64,000 nucleotides of DNA from an uncultured Roseobacter sp. (GTDB taxonomy: Bacteria > Pseudomonadota > Alphaproteobacteria > Rhodobacterales > Rhodobacteraceae). The stretch covers positions 116,585 through 180,584 of the forward strand of contig NZ_CANLYL010000010.1 of the NCBI RefSeq assembly GCF_947495275.1. The letters run 5' to 3'. The notes beneath the pieces are model-generated. The model was not told the origin of the DNA. It ran no database searches and saw only the letters and a list, made by a program, of their open reading frames with translations. The position numbers and the translations under genes are program-made. Shown here piece by piece: positions 8,083-17,852 of this stretch; position 1 is the stretch's first letter, and every line of letters starts with the position of its first letter.

Positions 8083-9323
8083 CAGCGGCCCACCTTCTTG
8101 CGCCAGGGCTGGCTCTTGTACCAGCCTGCGCCGTAAGCTGCGAGCACCAGCACGGTCATACCGGCAAAATTCACGGCAACGACCGTCCATGTATCGCGCC
8201 CGATGTTGTCCATCACGAAACCGCTGACTCGGGCGGTGAACATGCTGACGATGAAGACCGCAAGCGATTGCTGCCCGACCTTGAGGATGATCGCGAGGAT
8301 GTTCTGCCAAAGCCGCGCCAGCATCCCGCTGCCTTCGGCCAGAAGCCGCGCTCCCTTGTCGCCTGCGGCCACCCAGCACAGATAGGCAAGAGCGAGGAAA
8401 TGCACATAGCGCAGCAGGCCGAAATCGGATTTGGTGATCCAGATGCGGTTGGCAATGCGCCAGTCGCGCGCCCAGTCAAACCCGAATTCACGCACGCCGA
8501 TGTTGGAGAGCGGAATATTCGCCACAACCAGAAGCGTCGCCAGACCGATCAACAGGGGCGTCACGGGTGGTTTCGGCAACCAGCCCCGCATGAAGGCAAA
8601 ACCGGTGAAAAAGATCAGCTGCCAGCCGAAGGGATTGAAAAACCACTTACGCTCTGACCACGGTTCGGCGGGCAGGCCGAGATGATACTCGCCCAGTCCG
8701 ATCTCCGCCAGAATGCGGCGTTGGGCGAAAAGCCATACGGCACCGACAAACAGCACCACCAGTCCCAGATGCACCCGTGACAGCGCCATGATCAGCGGCA
8801 TCATCACCAGCACGACCATATACATGGGCAGGATGTCGAAATAATTGGGGACATAAGTGAGCGTCAACAGGCCAACAAGCTGGGGCCCGGGTTCTTCAAA
8901 GAACTTCCACAGGTTGAGCGTGCCGATATAGACCTTGTCATAGGCACCGGTCATGTCGATGGCGGCGAGCAGGGTAGCCACGGCGAAAAAGAGCCCGATG
9001 TGCGCCCAATAGACCTGCCAGACCCGGAAACTGACGCGCGCGGTGCCCAGCTTCCAGCCTACGGTGTCATAGGCGCGCCCGAAGGCGATGGCCGAGGCCA
9101 TGCCCGAACAAAAGACAAAGATTTCCGTGGCATCCGAAAATCCCCAACGGGCCGGAATCCAGGAGGTGAAAAAGTTGCCGGGCGTATGCGCAAACAGGAT
9201 GATGAACATCGCGATGCCCCGGAAAAAATCCAGACGCAGATCGCGCTGTTTCGCCACCGGGGCCGCCTGAGAGGCAGCAACCGTAGCGCTGGGCGCAAGG
9301 TGAGAGGGATCGGCAAGTGTCAT
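8082..9323 (-). CDS. opgC: OpgC-type membrane acyltransferase for glucan succinylation
   Basis: 413 residues, integral membrane with about ten hydrophobic segments. The N-terminal motif RDLRLDFFRGIAMFIILFAH is diagnostic for the OpgC family (acyltransferase 3 superfamily). It carries the membrane histidine thought to be needed for acyl transfer. OpgC adds succinyl groups to periplasmic glucans, giving them negative charge. It is the first gene of the three-gene opg operon. The upstream TPR gene ends 48 bases before it, so read-through from that gene is possible. A long hydrophilic tail before the first membrane segment (about 25 residues) is unremarkable. Confidence 0.93.
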   Translation of the reverse strand: MTLADPSHLAPSATVAASQAAPVAKQRDLRLDFFRGIAMFIILFAHTPGNFFTSWIPARWGFSDATEIFVFCSGMASAIAFGRAYDTVGWKLGTARVSFRVWQVYWAHIGLFFAVATLLAAIDMTGAYDKVYIGTLNLWKFFEEPGPQLVGLLTLTYVPNYFDILPMYMVVLVMMPLIMALSRVHLGLVVLFVGAVWLFAQRRILAEIGLGEYHLGLPAEPWSERKWFFNPFGWQLIFFTGFAFMRGWLPKPPVTPLLIGLATLLVVANIPLSNIGVREFGFDWARDWRIANRIWITKSDFGLLRYVHFLALAYLCWVAAGDKGARLLAEGSGMLARLWQNILAIILKVGQQSLAVFIVSMFTARVSGFVMDNIGRDTWTVVAVNFAGMTVLVLAAYGAGWYKSQPWRKKVGR

Positions 9324-9371
9324 GGCCGGTCTTTATGCTCTGTGAAAAGATTTGTCATCAGGGGCAACGCG

Positions 9372-10721
9372 TTACTGTGCGGGAATGCGCCGAGCCTGAT
9401 CGATGGTGGCAAGGCGTGTGTTGGTGAACCGGTCGCGGCGGCCTGCACGGCGTGTCAGGCGGTCTTGAATGACGGCCTCTGTCTGGTCATAGCGACCTGC
9501 GCGCAGACCGGCATCAATGGTGATGCGTTCAAAGACATCACGCTGGGCGTGGCTGCCACCGATGGTCTGCATCGCCGGGCGTGCGGCGATCAGATCCCCG
9601 AAGGCGGCGTCATAACGGCCTTCAGCAAAGGCGTTGAGGCCGGAAAGCGCTGCAACACCGGGGTCCGCATAGCGCTGCGGCATCTCGCCGGTGTTCGCGG
9701 CGTCTTTGGCAAAACGTTGTGTCATGGCGTCTTTGGCCTCCCCCCTGTCAGCCCCCGTCAATGCCAGCATATAGTGCAAATCTGCGAAAACGACACATCC
9801 GTCATCTGTGCGGTTCTGTGCTAGGTCAGCTAGTTCTTCCCAACGCGGGCCGACGTCGATGCCTTCAAGCTCCAGCCGCACCAGCAATGAGGTTGCGTTG
9901 GAAATATCGCGGTAGTCATCGGTTTTATCCGCGCGTATCTGAGCATCGTAAAGGCCCAGCGCCACGTCCATTTCTCCCTGATCCATATGTAGGAGCGCCT
10001 TGTGCCACCAGACGTGATAGCGGAAGTTGTTGCAATGATCCCAGGCGTTTACGTGGCTTTCGATCAGCTTGATGCCCATGTCCGGGCGCGCGGTCATGTC
10101 GTAAACATGGGTGATGGCATGCAGACCCCAGGAATCGTCCGGGGCCAGTAGCAGACCCTCGCGCCCGGCGGCCTCCGCGCGGTCATAGTCGCCGGTTTCC
10201 TCAAGCGCAAAAGCGTGGCATCCCAGTGCGAATCCCCGGCAGGCGTGATCGGAACCATGTGCCTCCAGAACTCGCTCGATCGAGCGGCGCATGCCTGCGG
10301 CATCTCCCAGAATGAAACGGATGGCGTGGCTGACCTTGGCCGAAAGCGTATCGGCGGGATGAGCATCCAGAGCGCATTCCATGGCGGCAACAGCTCCGGA
10401 CGGACGCCCATCGAGCCAGTGCTCCAGCGCCTTGACCCACAGCGCTTCGCGGTGGGTCAGGGAGGTCGCGGCCTGCGCTTCCCGGGCATGTCGTGCCGCC
10501 TCATGCGCGACGCTCACCATCTCCGCCCGGCCCAGCATCAGCGAAAACAGCCCGCGCGCGGCATGGCCCATGGCAAAATCAGGATGGCTGGACAGCACCG
10601 CGCCCAAATGAGTAGGCGTCGCAGTCCCATGCGCCAGAAAGGCGCGGATCATGCCGTTCCATTCATCCAGAGCCTCTGGCGTGGAAAGCGTAACAGGGCT
10701 GTGACAGATATCATACATCAT
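9372..10721 (-). CDS. TPR38-family tetratricopeptide repeat protein
   Basis: 449 residues, helical throughout, no signal peptide. It matches the TTC38-like family found across Rhodobacterales: regularly spaced Ala/Gly/Leu helix pairs, and conserved segments such as HDACRGFALGCHAFALEE-like text and NNFRYHVWWHKALLHMDQG. The family is often annotated as a TPR protein of unknown role. It lies 48 bases upstream of opgC on the same strand, but a functional tie to glucans is not established. Two consecutive ATGs mark the start. The 172 bases upstream hold a short perfect hairpin and probably the promoter. Confidence 0.85.
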   Translation of the reverse strand: MMYDICHSPVTLSTPEALDEWNGMIRAFLAHGTATPTHLGAVLSSHPDFAMGHAARGLFSLMLGRAEMVSVAHEAARHAREAQAATSLTHREALWVKALEHWLDGRPSGAVAAMECALDAHPADTLSAKVSHAIRFILGDAAGMRRSIERVLEAHGSDHACRGFALGCHAFALEETGDYDRAEAAGREGLLLAPDDSWGLHAITHVYDMTARPDMGIKLIESHVNAWDHCNNFRYHVWWHKALLHMDQGEMDVALGLYDAQIRADKTDDYRDISNATSLLVRLELEGIDVGPRWEELADLAQNRTDDGCVVFADLHYMLALTGADRGEAKDAMTQRFAKDAANTGEMPQRYADPGVAALSGLNAFAEGRYDAAFGDLIAARPAMQTIGGSHAQRDVFERITIDAGLRAGRYDQTEAVIQDRLTRRAGRRDRFTNTRLATIDQARRIPAQ

Positions 10722-10786
10722 TGGGATCGCGCCTTTTTCATCAAACTGGGAATTGTTTAACGCAATATCGGGGGCCGCGAAGGTTC

Positions 10787-10806
10787 TGGCGTGCCGTTAC
10801 ACGCCA
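10787..10806. other. Short perfect hairpin
   Basis: TGGCGTG / CACGCCA, 7 bp with a 6-base loop, between the CoA-transferase stop (10894, transcribed toward it) and the TPR gene start. There is no T-run. It could be a transcript 3-prime end structure or an operator-like palindrome. Confidence 0.3.
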
Positions 10807-10893
10807 ACGTGAAGTGCCGTGTTGGGATTCTGCCTATGTTTCAGGATTTCGCTCCCGAAACAGGCGAAATAAGGCCGATGGGCGGGGGTTGTT

Positions 10894-12099
10894 TCAATCC
10901 GCTTTGGGTTTGATACCAAACATTTCACGAACCATGCCGGTGTCCTGCCCGAACCGGGGCGGCGGGCGGCGGTAAGTCACGGGCGTGCGGGAAAATTTCA
11001 ACGGATTGCCCAGCAGGGAAATTGTGCCTTTTGCAGTATCAGCCGTTTCGACGGAGACAACCGCGTTGCGGGCCTCTGCCTGATCTGATGTGAGGGCCTC
11101 TTCAACGGTATGAATAGGCCCTGCGGGCACCTTAACGCGATGACAGCGCGCCAGTATCTCGTCGCGCGGCAAGGGGGCCAGCGCCTCGGACAGGATTTCC
11201 GTCAGCCGGACGCGATTCTCGATCCGCGCGAGGTTTGTTGTGTAATCGGGATCTTCCGGTAGCTCCCCCAGCCCGAAAGCATCGCAAAACCGCGCAAATT
11301 GCGCGTCATTGCCGACGGCCAGCAGGAAATGCCCCTCTGCGCAGGGGAAGGCATCGTATGGCACGATGTTGGGATGAGCGTTGCCACGCCGTTCCGGCAA
11401 TTTCCCGGAAGTCAGGAAATTGGTGCCCTCATTGATCAGCCAGGCCATCTGCGCATCGACCAAAGCCAGATCGATATGCTGCCCTTCGCCGGTCGCGTCG
11501 CGGTGCCGTAGGGCGGCCAGAATGCCGATGGCCGCATACATGCCGCACATGACATCGGCAATGCCAACGCCCACCTTCATCGGCGGGCCGTCCGGAGCGC
11601 CCGTCAGCGACATGATCCCACCGTAGCCCTGCGCCATCAGATCATAGCCGGGCTGGTCGCGGTTCGGGCCGGTCTGGCCAAATCCGGAGATCGAGCAATA
11701 GACCAGTTCCGGATGCGCCTTGAGCAGCGTGGCGTGATCCAGTCCGTATTTGTCCAGCCCGCCGGGTTTGTAGTTTTCGATTACTACATCGGCACGGGCG
11801 GCCAGATGTTTCACGGTTTCTTGCCCTTGCTCGGTTGAAAGATCGACCGAAATTGACAGTTTGTTCCGGTTGGCGGCCATGAAATAGGCCGAGAGGTCCG
11901 TGCGATTGCCATCCCGGTCCAGGGCATAATTGGGCCCCCAGCCACGGGTGTCATCGCCGCCGGTCTTGGGGTTTTCGACCTTGATGACCGTGGCCCCGAG
12001 GTCCCCCAGCAATTGTGTGGCGGTGGGTCCGGCCAAAATGCGGCTGAGATCAAGGACCACCAGCCCTTGCAGAGCGGCAGGTGTGTCAGAGGCGGCCAT
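10894..12099 (-). CDS. CaiB/BaiF-family (class III) CoA transferase
   Basis: 401 residues from the ATG at 12099; a TTG at 12129 is also in frame. Class III CoA transferases move CoA between carboxylic acids through an aspartyl-CoA intermediate. Here the catalytic aspartate is in QPGYDLMAQ, preceded by SISGFGQTGPN. The N-terminal GLVVLDLSRILAGP and the internal RNKLSISVDL are typical of the family. The gene starts inside the last codons of the ThDP enzyme (14-base overlap), so the two are translationally coupled and likely act on the same substrate. Formyl-CoA transferase plus oxalyl-CoA decarboxylase is a known pairing of this type, but the partner here does not look like oxalyl-CoA decarboxylase. 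Confidence 0.9.
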   Translation of the reverse strand: MAASDTPAALQGLVVLDLSRILAGPTATQLLGDLGATVIKVENPKTGGDDTRGWGPNYALDRDGNRTDLSAYFMAANRNKLSISVDLSTEQGQETVKHLAARADVVIENYKPGGLDKYGLDHATLLKAHPELVYCSISGFGQTGPNRDQPGYDLMAQGYGGIMSLTGAPDGPPMKVGVGIADVMCGMYAAIGILAALRHRDATGEGQHIDLALVDAQMAWLINEGTNFLTSGKLPERRGNAHPNIVPYDAFPCAEGHFLLAVGNDAQFARFCDAFGLGELPEDPDYTTNLARIENRVRLTEILSEALAPLPRDEILARCHRVKVPAGPIHTVEEALTSDQAEARNAVVSVETADTAKGTISLLGNPLKFSRTPVTYRRPPPRFGQDTGMVREMFGIKPKAD

Positions 12100-13708
12100 C
12101 GTAGGCCCCCCGGTCAATGACGGCGGCAATCACCGTAAAGGTGTCGGCTTTCATGGCGGTGTTCAAGGCATCTGTGAGCTCTTCGCGGGTGGTCACGGTG
12201 TGCCCGGCGCCACCGAAGGCCACGCCCATGGCGGCAAAGTCATGTTTGGCGAAATCCACGCCGCGATTTTTCATCTGGCGGGAACGCTGTTTCAACTCGA
12301 TCAATGACAAAGAGGCATCCACAAAGACTAGAATGATCGGTTTCAGGCCAAGCTCTGCCGCCGTCGAAAGCTCGCCTGCGACCATCAGGAAGCCCGCATC
12401 CCCGCAAAACCCGATGACCGGACGGTCCGGATCTGCGAGCTTGGTCCCCATGGCCAATGGAATGGCACATCCCATGGTGCAAAGGGCGGTGGATTGCGTC
12501 AGCCCGCGCGGCTCGTAGCATTGCCACATCTGGCTGAGCAGAATCCGGTGCGCGCCGCTGTCAACGGTCGCCAACGTGTCGCGCGGCAGAACCTGCCGGC
12601 ACGTCTCCATGACAGCGGCAGGACCCCATGTCTCCTCGGTTGGGAAGGCCGTTGCCAGTGCTTGCTTTGTGGCTGCCACCTCGCCACCGGACCATGTGGC
12701 TTGCGGCGTGATCCCGTCGGATATGGCTGCCAGACTGGCGGCGCAGTCAGCAATGAAATTCAGGCTAGATTGATGCATGTAGTGGTGGTTGGGCTCTGCC
12801 GTAATGTCGATCACCCGTTGTTGTTCGGGGTTCCAGATATTGCGCCAGCCGACGCGCATTTCGATGGGGTCATAGCCGACACACAGGACCAGGTCCGCCT
12901 TGTCGATCAAGGGTAGCAAATGCCGGTCCGCCAGCGGTGACAGACCGGCACCCCCGAGGGAGAGGGCATGATCTTCGGGCAGCAGGCCCTTGGCTTTGTA
13001 GGTGGTCACAACGGGAACGTTGAAAGTCTCTGCAAATGTGGTCAAGGCGTCACCCGCGCCCTGGTTCATTGCATCCAAACCAGCAATGATTACAGGGCGT
13101 TGCGAATTTGCAAACCAGTCGCGGGCAGTTTGCAAATCGACCCCACCCGGCGCGGTGGGCGAGGCCTTTGCGCGTTTGGGCGGGGCTGCGGCTGGCACCG
13201 GGCTGTCGGCCACGGTGATTGGCACGTCAATATGAACCGGGCCGGGACGGCCCTCGGTGGCGATGGCGATGGCCTTGTCGGCAATGATGTGCGCAGCACC
13301 GGGCACCAGTGAAAAGCTGGCCTTGGTGATGGGCCGGAAAACCGCCTGCTGGTCGAGCACCTGATGGGTGTAGCTTTGCGCCTCATCGGCATCAACGGCT
13401 CCGGCCAACACGATCATCGGCACCCGGTCCTGATGCGCATTGGCCACGGCATTGACCCCGTTCAGCGCGCCGGGGCCGACGGTCGCCACCAGAATGCCGG
13501 GCGCCCCCGTGCGGTGGTAGGCCCCTTCGGCCATGAAAGCGGCGGCATTTTCGTGCTTGGCAAGGACAAACCGAATGCCCGCATCTTCAAGCGCGTCGAC
13601 CAGCGTCAGAACCTCGCCGCCCGGCATGCCAAACGCATAGCGGCAGCCTTCTGCATAGAGCCGCCGTGCCAAGGCATCTGCCGCCCGAATGGTTGTCGCT
13701 GTGGGCAT
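12086..13708 (-). CDS. Thiamine-diphosphate-dependent enzyme, acetolactate-synthase-like
   Basis: 540 residues with the three-domain layout of the family. The PYR domain carries the catalytic glutamate in KHENAAAFMAEG, a middle domain follows, and the C-terminal PP domain begins near residue 365. The usual cofactor motif GDG...N reads GDAGF at about 436-440, and the expected asparagine position is aspartate (FVDASLSL, about 464), an unusual metal-binding set. It lacks an FAD-type regulatory partner and is not next to ilvH, so classical acetolactate synthase is unlikely. It is probably a 2-oxoacid decarboxylase or ligase. The CoA-transferase gene overlaps its 3-prime end. The substrate is unknown. 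Confidence 0.85.
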   Translation of the reverse strand: MPTATTIRAADALARRLYAEGCRYAFGMPGGEVLTLVDALEDAGIRFVLAKHENAAAFMAEGAYHRTGAPGILVATVGPGALNGVNAVANAHQDRVPMIVLAGAVDADEAQSYTHQVLDQQAVFRPITKASFSLVPGAAHIIADKAIAIATEGRPGPVHIDVPITVADSPVPAAAPPKRAKASPTAPGGVDLQTARDWFANSQRPVIIAGLDAMNQGAGDALTTFAETFNVPVVTTYKAKGLLPEDHALSLGGAGLSPLADRHLLPLIDKADLVLCVGYDPIEMRVGWRNIWNPEQQRVIDITAEPNHHYMHQSSLNFIADCAASLAAISDGITPQATWSGGEVAATKQALATAFPTEETWGPAAVMETCRQVLPRDTLATVDSGAHRILLSQMWQCYEPRGLTQSTALCTMGCAIPLAMGTKLADPDRPVIGFCGDAGFLMVAGELSTAAELGLKPIILVFVDASLSLIELKQRSRQMKNRGVDFAKHDFAAMGVAFGGAGHTVTTREELTDALNTAMKADTFTVIAAVIDRGAYDGRL

Positions 13709-13801
13709 GCGCGCCCCTCCCGCCAGAAATTACTCCGCATGGTCATAACCGATGCAGAGCGCAGTGCAATTCACCATTGCGTTCGAAACGTTTCAGGCAT
13801 G

Positions 13802-13833
13802 AAAAAAACCGCCTCCGAAAAGGGGCGGCTTTT
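13802..13833 (-). terminator. Rho-independent terminator downstream of gcrA
   Basis: Read on the minus strand, a G+C-rich stem (CCGCCCC ... GGAGGCGG, one C-A mismatch) is followed directly by seven T. It lies about 20 bases beyond the gcrA stop. Confidence 0.8.
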
Positions 13834-13853
13834 GATTTGCATTGTCTGTGTAG

Positions 13854-14420
13854 TCAGCGGCGGCGGTCGCGCCGGGAGGACATCGGCTGGAACGCCACGC
13901 CGACATGGGCCTCGCAATAGGGTTTGCCTTGCTGCACCGGCAGGCCGCAGAACCAGAAATCCTCCGTTGCGGGGTCGCCGACGGGCCATTTGCAGGTGCG
14001 CTCGGTCAATTCCATCAGGGACAGCTTCTTGGCCTTTTTCTCAATCTCGGAGACTTTCGCAAGCGCTTCGGGGCTGATCTCATTGGCCGACGGTTGCGGC
14101 GGCAGGGGCTGACCTGCGGGAATGATCTGCTTGCGCGCAGGCAGCGGCTTGGGGGCCGCATCAGCGGGAGCTTTGGAGGCCGGTTCCGCCGGTTTTGGCG
14201 CGGGCTTGGGTTTGGGCTCGGCCTTTGGCGCGGCCTTGGCTTTGGGTTCGGCCTTGGCGGTGGCCGAAGCCGTGGCGCGATTGGACAGGCCCAACCGGTG
14301 CACTTTGCCGATCACCGCATTGCGTGTCACACCGCCGAGTTCTTTGGCAATCTGGCTGGCGGATTGTCCTTCACCCCACATCTTTTTGAGCAGTTCCACG
14401 CGATCGTCAGTCCACGACAT
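13854..14420 (-). CDS. gcrA: GcrA cell-cycle regulator
   Basis: 188 residues. The first 50 residues, starting MSWTDDRVELLKKMWGEG and ending GKVHRLGLSNR, are the conserved GcrA DNA-binding domain. GcrA is an alphaproteobacterial factor that binds sigma-70 RNA polymerase holoenzyme and activates promoters carrying CcrM-methylated GANTC sites. An Ala/Pro/Lys-rich linker spans about 50-115. The C-terminal part has the cysteine-containing segment ERTCKWPVGDP and FWFCGLPVQQGKPYCEAHVG, conserved in the family. It is transcribed alone: a strong terminator follows, and the upstream 110 bases separate it from a DMT transporter stop. No GANTC was seen in those 110 bases. Confidence 0.95.
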   Translation of the reverse strand: MSWTDDRVELLKKMWGEGQSASQIAKELGGVTRNAVIGKVHRLGLSNRATASATAKAEPKAKAAPKAEPKPKPAPKPAEPASKAPADAAPKPLPARKQIIPAGQPLPPQPSANEISPEALAKVSEIEKKAKKLSLMELTERTCKWPVGDPATEDFWFCGLPVQQGKPYCEAHVGVAFQPMSSRRDRRR

Positions 14421-14531
14421 CAGCCATTCCCTAATTTAAAAGCGGCCCCGCTGTCTGAGGACCGCCCTGTCAATTTCGTCAGCGCCCTATTTTAATCACT
14501 AAGGGCGGAGTTACAAGCGGTGAACGCCCTA

Positions 14532-15434
14532 TCATGACGTTGTGTTTTTCGCACGCTGTCGTAGCCGCGCCTCGCGCCAGGCCAGCAATACGCCGCCTGA
14601 CAGGATGATGCCAGCGCCTGTGAGCGTCACGACATCCGGAATCTGATCGAAAAACGCGATGTCATAGAGCGTGGCAAAGATCAGCGTGCCGTAGCTGAAA
14701 GGGGCGACAAAGCTGGCATCCGCCCGCGCCATGGCATTGACGAAACAGGCCTGCGCCATCGCCATACAGAGGCCCAGTGCCACGAGCATGGCCCATTGCG
14801 CGGGCGTTGGCATTTGCCATACGCCAAGCACGGCGACGGAGGCAATGATCACGCCCAGAAAGTTGTTGATCAGCAAGACCTGAATGGGCAGTTCCCGACC
14901 TGAGAGTTTCTTGATGAAAATGATCTCGAACCCCATGATCAGGGCCGCAGCAAGGGCCAGAAGGCTGGCAATCTGAAAACTCTCCGGCGTCGGACGCAAG
15001 AGGATCAAGGCACCTGCGAAGGCAATGGTTGCGGCAGACCAGCGAATGCGCCCGACCTTTTCGCTCAGCAGGGGGATCGCGAGGATCATCCCAAACACCG
15101 GGTTGAGAAAGACGATCGCCGTGGCATCGGCAAGCGGAATGAAGGTCACCGCGGCGAACATTAGCGTGACCCCACCCCAGCCAAAGAAGGTGCGCGCAAA
15201 ATGCAGCCCCCAACTGGGTCGTGTCAGTGTCGGGCGCATCACCGCGACAGCCGCCGAAATACCCAGCAAGGCAAAGACAAACCGTCCGTGACTGACTTGC
15301 AGTGGGTGCAGCGCAGGGCCCAATGTCTGCCCACCCAGCGCCTTGGCAAAAAGCGTGGTGGCCGCAATGAAGGCGGTGGCGGTCACCATCAGCAGAACCG
15401 CCAGCCCGGGATTATGCGCTTTGGGTTGGAACAT
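14532..15434 (-). CDS. EamA/DMT-family transporter
   Basis: 300 residues from the ATG at 15434; an upstream start at 15485 is also open but adds a non-hydrophobic tail. It has ten predicted membrane segments in two EamA repeats. The first repeat ends in VFLNPVFGMILAIPLLSEKV, the second in a GAGIILSGGVLLAWREARLR tail. Members of the drug/metabolite transporter superfamily usually export small metabolites or drugs; the substrate cannot be inferred. It is divergent from argD with a 257-base gap that should contain both promoters. Confidence 0.88.
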   Translation of the reverse strand: MFQPKAHNPGLAVLLMVTATAFIAATTLFAKALGGQTLGPALHPLQVSHGRFVFALLGISAAVAVMRPTLTRPSWGLHFARTFFGWGGVTLMFAAVTFIPLADATAIVFLNPVFGMILAIPLLSEKVGRIRWSAATIAFAGALILLRPTPESFQIASLLALAAALIMGFEIIFIKKLSGRELPIQVLLINNFLGVIIASVAVLGVWQMPTPAQWAMLVALGLCMAMAQACFVNAMARADASFVAPFSYGTLIFATLYDIAFFDQIPDVVTLTGAGIILSGGVLLAWREARLRQRAKNTTS

Positions 15435-15691
15435 GCTGTTGGCTATGACCGGATTGAAGGGGGCCCGCAAGTGGTCAAAAACCACTTTGCAAATCGCGCC
15501 ATCTGGTCTATTGCACTCCCATGATCACACTCGCGCATATATCTTTCCGACGACGCACAAGCGCTTAAGCCCGCTCCCCGTGATCCTGCGCCAATTGTGC
15601 GCATTACACCCCTTCCAAAACATATTGACCTGTCTGCCAGCCTCATGCACTTTCCGTGCTCTTGCCGCAGACCCCCGATAAGGACGATCCG

Positions 15692-16867
15692 ATGATCCCG
15701 ACCCTTCTGCCCACCTATGCCCGCGCACCGCTCAGCTTTGTCAAAGGCGAAGGCACTTGGCTGATCGAGGCGGATGGGCGACGTTTCCTGGATCTTGCAG
15801 CAGGCATAGCCGTGACCGCGCTGGGGCACGCGCATCCCGCGCTGGTCAAGGCGCTGACCGATCAGGCGGGCGCGCTGTGGCATACCTCCAATCTCTACCA
15901 GATCCCGCAACAACAGGCCTTGGCCGACAAGCTGACCGAGCACACATTTGCCGATACGGTGTTTTTCACCAATTCCGGCACGGAAGCCTGCGAGTTGGCC
16001 GTTAAAATGGCGCGTAAATACTGGACAGAAAAAGGTCAGCCCGAAAAATCCGAGATCATTGCATTCACCGGGTCTTTTCACGGGCGCTCTTCGGCGGGCA
16101 TTGCCGCTGCGGGCTCCGAGAAGATGACCAAGGGGTTCGGGCCGCTTCTGCCCGGGTTCACGCACCTTGAATTTGGCGATCACGAGGCGCTGACGGCGGC
16201 AATTTCGGAAACCACGGGGGCCATCATCATTGAGCCCGTGCAGGGGGAGGGCGGTATTCGCCCGGTGCCGGATCAATGCCTCAAAGGTCTGCGCGATCTT
16301 TGCGACGAAAACGGTATCCTGCTGATTTTCGATGAAGTGCAATGCGGTGTGGGCCGGACGGGCAAGCTTTTCGCCCATGAATGGTCCGGGATCACACCCG
16401 ACATCATGATGGTGGCCAAGGGTATTGGCGGTGGGTTTCCCATCGGTGCGGTGCTGGCCACCGAAGAGGCTGCCAACGGCATGACGCTGGGCACACATGG
16501 GTCGACCTATGGCGGCAACCCGCTGGGTTGTGCCGTGGGCTGCGCGGTCATGGATCACGTGACCGATCCGGATTTTCTGGCCGAGGTGAATCGCAAGGCG
16601 GGCCTGCTGCGTCAAAAGCTCGAAGGGCTGATTGCCGCGCATCCTGATGTCTTCGAAGAAGTGCGTGGGTCGGGCCTGATGCTGGGCATCAAATGCAAGG
16701 CGACAAATACAGATGTGGTGCAGGCCGGCTACAAGGAAAGGGTCCTGACGGTCCCGGCTGCGGATAATGTCATCCGGTTGCTGCCACCGCTGACCATTGA
16801 GGAGGCGGAAATTGCCGAAGCCGTTGAGCGACTGGATGCTGCCGCAACGGCGCTGACAGCCGCCTGA
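15692..16867 (+). CDS. argD: Acetylornithine aminotransferase
   Basis: 391 residues from the ATG at 15692, preceded by AAGGACG; the frame is open from 15656. This is a class III PLP aminotransferase. Expected landmarks are present: FFTNSGTEACELAVKMARKY, GSFHGRS, the PLP-contacting aspartate in LIFDEVQCGVGRTG, and the Schiff-base lysine in MMVAKGIGGGFPIGA. It converts N-acetylglutamate semialdehyde to N-acetylornithine in arginine synthesis and in many bacteria also serves as succinyldiaminopimelate aminotransferase. argF follows after 51 bases on the same strand, supporting the arginine role. Confidence 0.95.
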   Translation: MIPTLLPTYARAPLSFVKGEGTWLIEADGRRFLDLAAGIAVTALGHAHPALVKALTDQAGALWHTSNLYQIPQQQALADKLTEHTFADTVFFTNSGTEACELAVKMARKYWTEKGQPEKSEIIAFTGSFHGRSSAGIAAAGSEKMTKGFGPLLPGFTHLEFGDHEALTAAISETTGAIIIEPVQGEGGIRPVPDQCLKGLRDLCDENGILLIFDEVQCGVGRTGKLFAHEWSGITPDIMMVAKGIGGGFPIGAVLATEEAANGMTLGTHGSTYGGNPLGCAVGCAVMDHVTDPDFLAEVNRKAGLLRQKLEGLIAAHPDVFEEVRGSGLMLGIKCKATNTDVVQAGYKERVLTVPAADNVIRLLPPLTIEEAEIAEAVERLDAAATALTAA

Positions 16868-16918
16868 TCCTTTGTTTTGAGCGTTTAGGCCTCTTTCAAT
16901 CCAAAAAAGAAATACGAC

Positions 16919-17845
16919 ATGAATCATTTCCTCGACATTCACCTCACGGATCCCTCCGATCTGCGGCAGATTATCGATAACGCAGCTGCGATGAAAACGG
17001 CGCGCGCGGGCCGCCCGCGCGGCGCCTTGGATGACGACCAGCCGCTCAAGGATCGCATGGTCGCGCTGATCTTCGAAAAACCCTCAACCCGGACGCGCGT
17101 TTCCTTTGATGTGGGCGTACGGCAGATGGGGGGGCAAACCATGGTGTTGTCCGGGTCAGACATGCAGTTGGGGCATGGCGAAACCATCGCCGATACCGCC
17201 CGCGTGCTCAGCCGCTATGTGGACCTGATCATGATCCGGACCTTCGACGAGGCGGTGCTGACCGAAATGGCGGAATTTGCCTCCGTACCCGTGGTCAACG
17301 GGCTGACCGACCGGACCCATCCCTGCCAGATCATGGCTGACGTACAAACCTTTGAGGAACACAGAGGCCCGATCAAGGGCAAGAAGGTCGTCTGGTCGGG
17401 CGATGGTAATAACGTCTGTGCGTCCTTCCTGCATGCGGCGGGTCAGTTCGGGTTCGATCTGACCTTTACCGGGCCGCCGACCTTGGACCCCGAGCGGGAA
17501 TTCGTTGATCTTGCGCGCTCCAAAGGGGTCAAGGTCGAGATTGAGCGTGACCCGGCCAAGGCGGTCGCAGGCGCTGATCTGGTGGTGACCGATACATGGG
17601 TTTCCATGCATGATGCACAATCGGCCAAGGAGCGGCGGCATAACCAGCTGCGCCCCTACCGTGTCGATAGTGCTTTAATGTCAAAGGCAAAATCGGACGC
17701 GCTTTTTATGCATTGCCTGCCTGCGCATCGCGATGATGAGGTCACGTCGGAGGTCATGGACGGTCCGAATTCGGTGATTTTTGACGAGGCCGAAAACAGG
17801 CTTCATGCACAAAAGGCAATCCTGCGCTGGTGTTTGCAGGTCTGA
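16919..17845 (+). CDS. argF: Ornithine carbamoyltransferase
   Basis: 308 residues, typical length. It catalyses ornithine + carbamoyl phosphate to citrulline. Carbamoyl-phosphate motif [12 protein letters not shown], the HPCQIMAD segment, the ornithine loop near DTWVSMHD, and HCLPAHR with the catalytic cysteine are all visible. The gene lies 51 bases after argD and is probably co-transcribed with it. Its stop is seven bases from the stop of the convergent Nudix gene, leaving little room for a terminator. Confidence 0.97.
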   Translation: MNHFLDIHLTDPSDLRQIIDNAAAMKTARAGRPRGALDDDQPLKDRMVALIFEKPSTRTRVSFDVGVRQMGGQTMVLSGSDMQLGHGETIADTARVLSRYVDLIMIRTFDEAVLTEMAEFASVPVVNGLTDRTHPCQIMADVQTFEEHRGPIKGKKVVWSGDGNNVCASFLHAAGQFGFDLTFTGPPTLDPEREFVDLARSKGVKVEIERDPAKAVAGADLVVTDTWVSMHDAQSAKERRHNQLRPYRVDSALMSKAKSDALFMHCLPAHRDDEVTSEVMDGPNSVIFDEAENRLHAQKAILRWCLQV

Positions 17846-17852
17846 GCCCTGT

